Positions 58,755-64,000 of a stretch of 64,000 bases of DNA are shown piece after piece. Source of the stretch: Caballeronia sp. LZ062 (lineage in GTDB: Bacteria > Pseudomonadota > Gammaproteobacteria > Burkholderiales > Burkholderiaceae); contig NZ_JARTWB010000002.1 in assembly GCF_031450785.1 (NCBI RefSeq), positions 2,948,874 through 3,012,873 on the forward strand, written 5' to 3'. Each line of letters opens with the position of its first letter. Within the stretch, counting starts at the first letter, position 1. The notes below the pieces were generated by a model. That model was given only the letters and a program-made list of their open reading frames with translations. It made no database searches and was not told where the DNA came from. The translations under genes and the position numbers were made by a program.

Positions 58755-59501
58755 ATGGATCGGATCGAACTCGAATTGTATCTGAACAACCTGCTGGAAA
58801 TCGGCCGCTTCAAGGACTATTGCCCGAACGGCCTACAGGTGGAAGGCACGCGCCGCGTTCAGAAAATCGCGACCGGCGTCACGGCTTCGCTCGCCTTCCT
58901 GGAAGCCGCGCTGGAGTGGGGCGCGGATACGGTGCTCGTCCATCATGGTTACTTCTGGCGCAACGAGGCGCCGCAGATCACGGGCCGCAAGCATCGGCGG
59001 CTGCGTACGCTGATTGCCAACGACATCAATCTCTTCGCCTACCACCTTCCGCTCGACGCGCATTCCGAGCTCGGCAACAACGCGCAAATCGGCGCGCGGC
59101 TCGGACTCATCGCCGACGGCCGGTTCGGCGATCAGGACCTCGGCTGGATCGCGCCGCTCGCCATGCCGCTTCCGCTTGAGCATTTCACCGCCACGGTCGA
59201 GAACGCGCTGGGCCGCAAGCCGCTCGTCTTCGGCGACGCGGACCGAGAACTGCGACGAATCGCGTGGTGCACCGGCGGCGCGCAGAGCTACTTCGAACAG
59301 GCTATCGACGCGGGCGCCGACGTGTACGTGAGCGGAGAAGTGTCCGAGCAGACGATGCATATCGCGGCGGAATCGGGCGTGGCGTATATCGCGGCGGGGC
59401 ATCACGCGACCGAGCGATACGGCGTGCAGGCGGTCGGCGCGCACTTATACGAGAAGTTCGACATCGAGCATGTGTTTATCGATATCGATAATCCGGTCTA
59501 A
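58755..59501 (+). CDS. Nif3-like dinuclear metal centre protein (YbgI family)
   Basis: A 248-residue member of the Nif3/YbgI/DUF34 family, sometimes listed as GTP cyclohydrolase I type 2. The opening [10 protein letters not shown], then [11 protein letters not shown] with the metal-binding double His and [14 protein letters not shown] are family motifs. Later [15 protein letters not shown] and [10 protein letters not shown] supply further ligands. The physiological role is unresolved. GAGGA precedes the ATG. Confidence 0.93.
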   Translation: MDRIELELYLNNLLEIGRFKDYCPNGLQVEGTRRVQKIATGVTASLAFLEAALEWGADTVLVHHGYFWRNEAPQITGRKHRRLRTLIANDINLFAYHLPLDAHSELGNNAQIGARLGLIADGRFGDQDLGWIAPLAMPLPLEHFTATVENALGRKPLVFGDADRELRRIAWCTGGAQSYFEQAIDAGADVYVSGEVSEQTMHIAAESGVAYIAAGHHATERYGVQAVGAHLYEKFDIEHVFIDIDNPV

Positions 59502-59579
59502 CTGCGGCGGCGCTTTCTCGCTCTTTCCGGACCGGCTGTCGCCATGAACGAATGCTTCACGCGAACGCGCGAAAACGTG

Positions 59580-59620
59580 GGGAAAACCCGGAAGGTCTGC
59601 TATTTTCGGGTAATTTTCCC
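59580..59620. repeat. Interrupted inverted repeat upstream of petA
   Basis: GGGAAAACCCG (59580-59590) pairs with CGGG-TAA-TTTTCCC (59607-59620): 11 paired bases with a 3-nt bulge and a 16-nt loop. No T-run follows, so it looks like an operator or leader structure rather than a terminator. It lies in the 213 bp gap before petA, which otherwise holds no gene. Confidence 0.4.
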
Positions 59621-59714
59621 TGAACGGGCCTTGTAAATGCCAACTCCATTCGCGCACACTAGCGGCGGAACACTGATGTGACGGTATAAATCCAACTCAG
59701 AAGTGGGGCGTGTG

Positions 59715-60335
59715 ATGCGAGACAAGGACGATAAGCGCGTCGATGGCGGCCGCCGTACCTGGCTGATTACGACGACCGTGGCAGGTGGTGTCGGAGGTGT
59801 GGCAACGCTGGTTCCCTTCGTTGGTTCTTTCGCTCCATCGGAGAAGGCGAAGGCGGCGGGTGCGCCCGTCGAGGTCGATATCAGCGGACTCAAGCCGGGC
59901 GAAATGATGACGGTTGCCTGGCGCGGCAAGCCGGTGTGGATCGTCAATCGCACGGACGAAATGCTTTCGGACGTCAAAAAGGCCGACAACGAAGTGGCCG
60001 ATCCGAAGTCCAAGATGGAATTCTCGATGCCGTTGCCGGAATACTGCAACAACGAGTTCCGCTCCCGCGCCGATCACAAGAACATATTCGTGGCCGTCGC
60101 CGTGTGTACGCACCTCGGCTGCACGCCGACGCCGCGCTTCACCGAAGGCGCTCAACCCAATCTTCCCGATAACTGGCCCGGCGGTTTTCTGTGCCCGTGC
60201 CACGGCTCGACCTACGACATGGCCGGCCGCGTCTTCAAGAACAAGCCCGCGCCGCAGAACCTGGACGTGCCTCCGTACATGTTCACTTCCGCGACGCAAC
60301 TCGTGATCGGCAAGGACGAAAAGGGAGAGGCTTAA
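59715..60335 (+). CDS. petA: Ubiquinol-cytochrome c reductase iron-sulfur (Rieske) subunit
   Basis: The Rieske 2Fe-2S subunit of the bc1 complex, accepting electrons from ubiquinol. The 206-residue product has a twin-arginine signal anchor (GGRRTWLITTTVAGG). The two cluster boxes are CTHLGC (C131, H133, C136) and CPCHGS (C160, C162, H163). The ATG at 59715 gives the usual MRDK-type N-terminus; an in-frame GTG at 59703 is the alternative. It heads petABC, and export should depend on TatABC. The petB start follows the stop immediately. Confidence 0.97.
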   Translation: MRDKDDKRVDGGRRTWLITTTVAGGVGGVATLVPFVGSFAPSEKAKAAGAPVEVDISGLKPGEMMTVAWRGKPVWIVNRTDEMLSDVKKADNEVADPKSKMEFSMPLPEYCNNEFRSRADHKNIFVAVAVCTHLGCTPTPRFTEGAQPNLPDNWPGGFLCPCHGSTYDMAGRVFKNKPAPQNLDVPPYMFTSATQLVIGKDEKGEA

Positions 60336-61718
60336 ATGGCGACCGCAGACAAGGACGTGGAAACGACGGGCCTCACCGGCTGGATCGATCGCCGATTCCC
60401 ATTGACGTCCACCTGGAAGAAACACGTTTCCGAATACTACGCGCCGAAAAACTTTAATTTCTGGTATTTCTTCGGCTCCCTCTCAATGCTCGTGCTGGTT
60501 ATTCAAATCGTCACGGGCATTTTTCTCGTCATGAATTACAAGCCCGATGCGACGCTGGCGTTTGCATCGGTCGAGTACATCATGCGCGAAGTACCGTGGG
60601 GCTGGTTGATCCGGTATATGCATTCGACGGGCGCGTCGATGTTTTTCATCGTCGTTTATTTGCATATGTTCCGCAGCCTGATGTACGGGTCGTACCGCAA
60701 GCCGCGAGAGCTCGTCTGGATTTTCGGATGCGCCACGTTCCTGTGTCTGATGGCGGAAGCGTTCTTCGGCTATCTGCTGCCCTGGGGGCAAATGTCGTTC
60801 TGGGGCGCGCAGGTTATCGTGAATCTGTTTTCGGCGATCCCGTTTATCGGCCCTGACTTGTCGCTGTGGATTCGCGGCGATTATGTCGTGTCCGATGTCA
60901 CGTTGAACCGCTTCTTCGCGTTCCACGTCATTGCGATTCCGCTGGTGTTGATCGGACTCGTGGTCGCGCATTTGGTCGCGCTCCATGAAGTAGGATCGAA
61001 TAATCCGGACGGCATCGAGATCAAGGCGAAAAAGGACGCGGACGGCATCCCGCTCGACGGTATTCCGTTTCATCCGTATTACTCGGTGCACGACTTCATG
61101 GGCGTGTGCGTCTTTTTGCTGATTTTCGCGGCGATCATTTTCTTCGCCCCTGAAATGGGCGGGTATTTCCTCGAAGCGAATAACTTCGTGCCGGCCAACC
61201 CGCTGCAAACGCCGTCTGAAATCGCGCCGGTGTGGTACTTCACCCCGTTTTACGCGATGCTGCGTGCGACCACGGATCCATTCAAGATCGTGCTGATGAT
61301 CGTCATCGGGTTGCTCGGGGTTTTCGCGCTTCTGCGGGCGCGCGGAAAGTGGCGCATCGGGCTGCCGGTGCTGGCGCTCATCGTCATCGTGTTCATGGCG
61401 CTCACCGAATCCAAGTTTTGGGGTGTGGTGGTCATGGGCACGGCGGTCGTTTCGCTGTTTTTCTTGCCGTGGCTCGACCGCAGCCCGGTCAAGTCCATCC
61501 GCTACCGGCCGCTGTTCCACAAGGTGTTTTACGGGATCTTCGTTATCGCATTTCTCATCTTGGGCTTTCTCGGAACAAGACCGCCGTCGCCGGGGGCGAC
61601 GCTTATCGCGCAGGTCTGCGCGCTCGTTTACTTCGCGTTTTTCCTCGGAATGCCTTTCTGGACGCCGCGCGGCAGGTTCAAGACGCCGCCCGAGCGAGTG
61701 AACTACAAACTCCACTGA
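60336..61718 (+). CDS. petB: Ubiquinol-cytochrome c reductase cytochrome b subunit
   Basis: The membrane core of bc1 carrying two b haems and both quinone sites. The 460-residue product is a full-length eight-helix cytochrome b. Haem-ligand regions are RYMHSTGASMFFIVVYLHMF and RFFAFHVIAIPLVLIGLVVAH; the quinol-oxidation site motif reads PVWY in IAPVWYFTPF rather than PEWY. It starts at ATG 60336, directly after the petA stop. Downstream is cytochrome c1. Confidence 0.98.
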   Translation: MATADKDVETTGLTGWIDRRFPLTSTWKKHVSEYYAPKNFNFWYFFGSLSMLVLVIQIVTGIFLVMNYKPDATLAFASVEYIMREVPWGWLIRYMHSTGASMFFIVVYLHMFRSLMYGSYRKPRELVWIFGCATFLCLMAEAFFGYLLPWGQMSFWGAQVIVNLFSAIPFIGPDLSLWIRGDYVVSDVTLNRFFAFHVIAIPLVLIGLVVAHLVALHEVGSNNPDGIEIKAKKDADGIPLDGIPFHPYYSVHDFMGVCVFLLIFAAIIFFAPEMGGYFLEANNFVPANPLQTPSEIAPVWYFTPFYAMLRATTDPFKIVLMIVIGLLGVFALLRARGKWRIGLPVLALIVIVFMALTESKFWGVVVMGTAVVSLFFLPWLDRSPVKSIRYRPLFHKVFYGIFVIAFLILGFLGTRPPSPGATLIAQVCALVYFAFFLGMPFWTPRGRFKTPPERVNYKLH

Positions 61719-61740
61719 GCGCCCGTCCGGAGACGACACG

Positions 61741-62496
61741 ATGAAAAAATGGCTCTCGACTCTCGCGATGATCGGCGCGGCGATGTTTGCGTTCAGCGGC
61801 GCGCCGGCGCACGCGCAAGAAGAAGCGGTGCTGGACCGCGCGCCCGATAACGCGGACAATTTTGCGTCTTTGCAGCATGGCGCCCAAATCTTTGTAAACT
61901 ACTGCCTGAATTGCCATAGTGCGAGCCTGATGCGCTACAACCGTCTGACCGATCTCGGGCTGACGCAAAAGCAGATTCAGGACAATCTGCTGTTCTCAAC
62001 GGACAAGATTGGCAACACGATGAGCGTCGCGATGCGTCCCGACGACGCGAAAGCGTGGTTCGGCGCGTCGCCGCCGGATTTGTCGGTGGAGGCGCGGGCG
62101 CGCGGCAAGGACTGGCTCTATACGTACTTGCGCAGCTTCTACCGCGATCCGACGCGGCCGACCGGCTGGAACAATCGCGTGTTCGAGAACGTAGGAATGC
62201 CGCACGTGCTGTGGACGCTGCAGGGCATCCGCGACGCACGATTCGAGACCGATACGGATGAGAAAACCGGGGAAAAGGTAAAAAGATTCGTGGGTTACAC
62301 TCAGGTGACGCCTGGCACCATGTCGAACGTGGATTATGATTCAACTGTGGCCGACCTGGTTTCGTACCTTTCGTGGATGTCTGAACCCGCCCAGCAGACC
62401 CGCAAGCGCCTCGGCGTCTGGGTCTTGCTGTTCCTGGCGCTCCTGAGCTTCCTCGCATGGCGTCTGAACGCGGCATACTGGCGAGATATCAAATAG
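61741..62496 (+). CDS. petC: Ubiquinol-cytochrome c reductase cytochrome c1 subunit
   Basis: The periplasmic haem c subunit that passes electrons to soluble cytochrome c. The 251-residue product has a signal peptide ending APAHAQ and the haem motif C55-LN-CH59 in NYCLNCHSASLMRYNRL. The probable methionine axial ligand region is NVGMPHVLW, and a C-terminal membrane anchor follows (LGVWVLLFLALLSFLAWRL). Haem attachment should use ResB-CcsB. It closes petABC. Confidence 0.97.
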   Translation: MKKWLSTLAMIGAAMFAFSGAPAHAQEEAVLDRAPDNADNFASLQHGAQIFVNYCLNCHSASLMRYNRLTDLGLTQKQIQDNLLFSTDKIGNTMSVAMRPDDAKAWFGASPPDLSVEARARGKDWLYTYLRSFYRDPTRPTGWNNRVFENVGMPHVLWTLQGIRDARFETDTDEKTGEKVKRFVGYTQVTPGTMSNVDYDSTVADLVSYLSWMSEPAQQTRKRLGVWVLLFLALLSFLAWRLNAAYWRDIK

Positions 62497-62586
62497 CACG
62501 CCATCGACGGCGTGGGTCGGCGCGGCGACTCCCGGGAGGGATTCGCCGCGGCCGGCCCTTCGAGTTTACTGAAGGGACTTAAAAAC

Positions 62587-63198
62587 ATGATGGTTCTGTA
62601 TTCCGGCACTACTTGCCCGTTCTCCCAGCGCTGCCGGCTGGTGTTGTTCGAAAAGGGCATGGATTTCGAGATCCGCGACGTCGATCTGTTCAACAAGCCG
62701 GAAGACATCGCGGTGATGAATCCGTACGGTCAGGTGCCGATCCTCGTCGAGCGCGACTTGATCCTGTATGAGTCGAACATCATCAACGAATACATCGACG
62801 AGCGTTTCCCGCACCCGCAGTTGATGCCGGCCGATCCGGTCCAGCGCGCCCGTGCGCGTCTCTTCCTGCTCAACTTCGAGAAGGAGCTGTTCGTTCACGT
62901 CGGCACGCTCGAGAACGAGAAGGGCAAGGCAGCCGAGAAGAATCACGAAAAGGCACGCAGCGCGATTCGCGACCGCCTGACGCAACTCGCGCCCATCTTC
63001 CTCAAGAACAAGTACATGCTGGGCGAGGAATTCTCAATGCTCGACGTCGCGATCGCGCCGCTCTTGTGGCGTCTGGATCACTATGGCATCGAGCTGTCGA
63101 AGAACGCCGCGCCGCTGATGAAGTACGCCGAGCGAATTTTCAGCCGCCCGGCTTATATTGAAGCGCTCACGCCTTCCGAAAAGGTGATGCGTCGATAG
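62587..63198 (+). CDS. sspA: Stringent starvation protein A
   Basis: A glutathione S-transferase-fold protein that binds RNA polymerase and modulates transcription in starvation. The 203-residue product has the thioredoxin-like N-terminal domain MMVLYSGTTCPFSQRCRLVL, then NPYGQVPILVERDLILYES with the cis-proline. An all-helical C-terminal domain includes FSMLDVAIAPLLWRLDHYGI. The ATG at 62587 has AAGGGA upstream. It pairs with sspB downstream, the conserved pet-sspAB order. Confidence 0.97.
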   Translation: MMVLYSGTTCPFSQRCRLVLFEKGMDFEIRDVDLFNKPEDIAVMNPYGQVPILVERDLILYESNIINEYIDERFPHPQLMPADPVQRARARLFLLNFEKELFVHVGTLENEKGKAAEKNHEKARSAIRDRLTQLAPIFLKNKYMLGEEFSMLDVAIAPLLWRLDHYGIELSKNAAPLMKYAERIFSRPAYIEALTPSEKVMRR

Positions 63199-63261
63199 TT
63201 TGCGAGAACGGGGCGCGGCGAGCGCGAGTTCGCGTGACCGTGCTCCGGCAGAGGAAAGTTG

Positions 63262-63771
63262 ATGCAAGAAATTTCCACCAAGCCTTATCTGTTGCGCGCG
63301 CTGTACGAATGGTGCACGGATAACGGTTTTACGCCGCACATTGCCGTGCGGGTCGACGGCGCCACGCGCGTCCCGCGCCAGTTCGTGCGCAATGACGAGA
63401 TCGTGCTGAACATCAGCTTCGAGGCGACGAGCCAGTTGCAGATGGGTAACGAATGGATCGAGTTCAGCGCGCGATTCTCGGGAAAGTCGCACAAGATCGA
63501 AGTCCAGGTTGCCAACGTGCTCGCCATCTACGCCCGGGAAAACGGGCAGGGAATGGCGTTTCCCGTGGAGCCTTCGACGCATGCGGCAAGCGAGCCGACG
63601 AGCGCATCGGCTGCGCCTCGTGCTGTCGAGCGGGACGATCGTCACGTCGAGGCGGCGGAAGATCGGCACGACGCCGGCGCGGCTTCTTCGCGCGATGACA
63701 CGCCGTCGGGTGTATCCGATGACGACGCGTCGAAATCAGCCAGTCGATCGCACCTCAAAGTCGTTAAATGA
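63262..63771 (+). CDS. sspB: ClpXP protease specificity-enhancing factor SspB
   Basis: An adaptor that tethers ssrA-tagged proteins to ClpXP. The 169-residue product has the conserved N-terminal domain (TKPYLLRALYEWCTDNGFTPHI and PVEP at its end, about residues 6-108). A flexible Ala/Asp-rich linker follows, then the C-terminal ClpX-binding peptide HLKVVK. The ATG at 63262 has GAGGA 6 nt upstream; a TTG directly before it is unlikely. Confidence 0.96.
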   Translation: MQEISTKPYLLRALYEWCTDNGFTPHIAVRVDGATRVPRQFVRNDEIVLNISFEATSQLQMGNEWIEFSARFSGKSHKIEVQVANVLAIYARENGQGMAFPVEPSTHAASEPTSASAAPRAVERDDRHVEAAEDRHDAGAASSRDDTPSGVSDDDASKSASRSHLKVVK

Positions 63772-63773
63772 AG

Positions 63774-63779
63774 TAGAAT
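63774..63779 (+). promoter_or_regulatory. Candidate -10 element for tRNA-Thr
   Basis: TAGAAT lies 10 bp before the tRNA 5' end and just after the sspB stop; no strong -35 is visible 16-18 bp upstream in the sspB tail, so read-through from sspAB is also possible. Confidence 0.35.
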
Positions 63780-63789
63780 CTCGTCCTTC

Positions 63790-63865
<76 letters not shown>

Positions 63866-63876
63866 AGTTAGCGTCG

Positions 63877-63908
63877 ACGGGTCGTGCGATGTCCGCACGA
63901 CCCGTTTG
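63877..63908 (+). terminator. Intrinsic terminator after tRNA-Thr
   Basis: The 12-bp perfect stem ACGGGTCGTGCG (63877-63888) pairs with CGCACGACCCGT (63894-63905), with a 5-nt loop followed by a short T-rich stretch. Confidence 0.8.
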
Positions 63909-63977
63909 CTTGGAGCGAGCCAGTTGGTTCGCAGGTCAGCGCCGATAGGCGAGTCAAAAAGAAGCTTCAAAAACTTG

Positions 63978-64000
63978 TTGACACTGACCGAAACGACGTA
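63978..64000 (+). promoter_or_regulatory. Possible promoter cut by the window edge
   Basis: TTGACA (63978-63983), a perfect -35, follows A-rich sequence, and the remaining 17 bases reach the window end, so its -10 would fall just outside. The 63909-63977 stretch shows nothing else. Confidence 0.3.

Overview
The window is a compact, GC-rich (roughly 63 percent by eye) chromosomal segment of a betaproteobacterium of the Burkholderiaceae. Gene order and protein sequences suggest the Paraburkholderia/Caballeronia side of the family, although the genus is inferred. Support comes from several typical clusters: hemB-engB-cytochrome c4-resB-ccsB, lptM/cyaY/ponA/pilMNOPQ-aroKB, gltBD, mlaFEDACB-ibaG-murA-his, tatABC and petABC-sspAB. 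Almost everything is housekeeping. I see no prophage, insertion sequence, CRISPR array or island; the only mobile-element-like gene is a solitary REP-associated transposase homologue whose catalytic motifs are degenerate.

Layout. 1-7.9 kb: hemB (cut by the left edge) and the GTPase gene engB on the minus strand, facing a plus-strand cytochrome c group (cytochrome c4, then the System II haem-lyase pair resB-ccsB) and the methionine sulfoxide reductase pair msrPQ. 7.9-12.3 kb: lysA and lptM (minus), cyaY (plus), penicillin-binding protein 1a (minus). 12.6-19.6 kb: a translationally coupled type IV pilus assembly operon in which PilO and PilP look fused, then aroK-aroB and dgt. 19.7-24.7 kb: the glycerol-3-phosphate transport operon ugpBAECQ. 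24.7-33.5 kb: a DUF883-type membrane protein, an OmpW porin, the RAYT-like protein, and gltB-gltD. 33.6-39.2 kb: a YddA-type ABC exporter (minus) divergent from a TPP-riboswitch-controlled thiOSGE operon. 39.3-45.7 kb: the retrograde phospholipid transport operon mlaFEDACB (with mlaA inside), a YadGH-type ABC transporter and ibaG. 45.9-54.8 kb: murA and the complete his pathway hisGDCB-(marC)-hisHAFIE. 54.9-57.4 kb: a small membrane protein, a HIT hydrolase and tatABC. 57.5-64 kb: a DegS-like periplasmic protease (minus), a Nif3-like protein, the cytochrome bc1 operon petABC, sspA-sspB and tRNA-Thr(TGT) with its terminator.

How the genes work together. Several neighbours serve one envelope and respiration programme. 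ResB-CcsB mature the c-type cytochromes (c4 and PetC). TatABC should export the Rieske protein PetA and MsrP, both of which carry twin-arginine signals. MlaFEDBAC keeps phospholipids out of the outer leaflet, while murA and ponA build peptidoglycan. Gene packing is tight: many ATGA/GTGA start-stop overlaps, divergent gaps of 35 bp (lptM/cyaY) and 20 bp (protease/nif3), and intrinsic terminators where operons converge or end.

Most worth a second look: the RAYT-like protein with altered HUH and tyrosine positions upstream of gltB; the PilO-PilP fusion; ThiE with about 155 extra N-terminal residues; a perfectly symmetric divergent -10 element between engB and cytochrome c4; a PmrA-box-like repeat before the YddA-type exporter; and a plus-strand terminator with no gene in front of it at 761-787.
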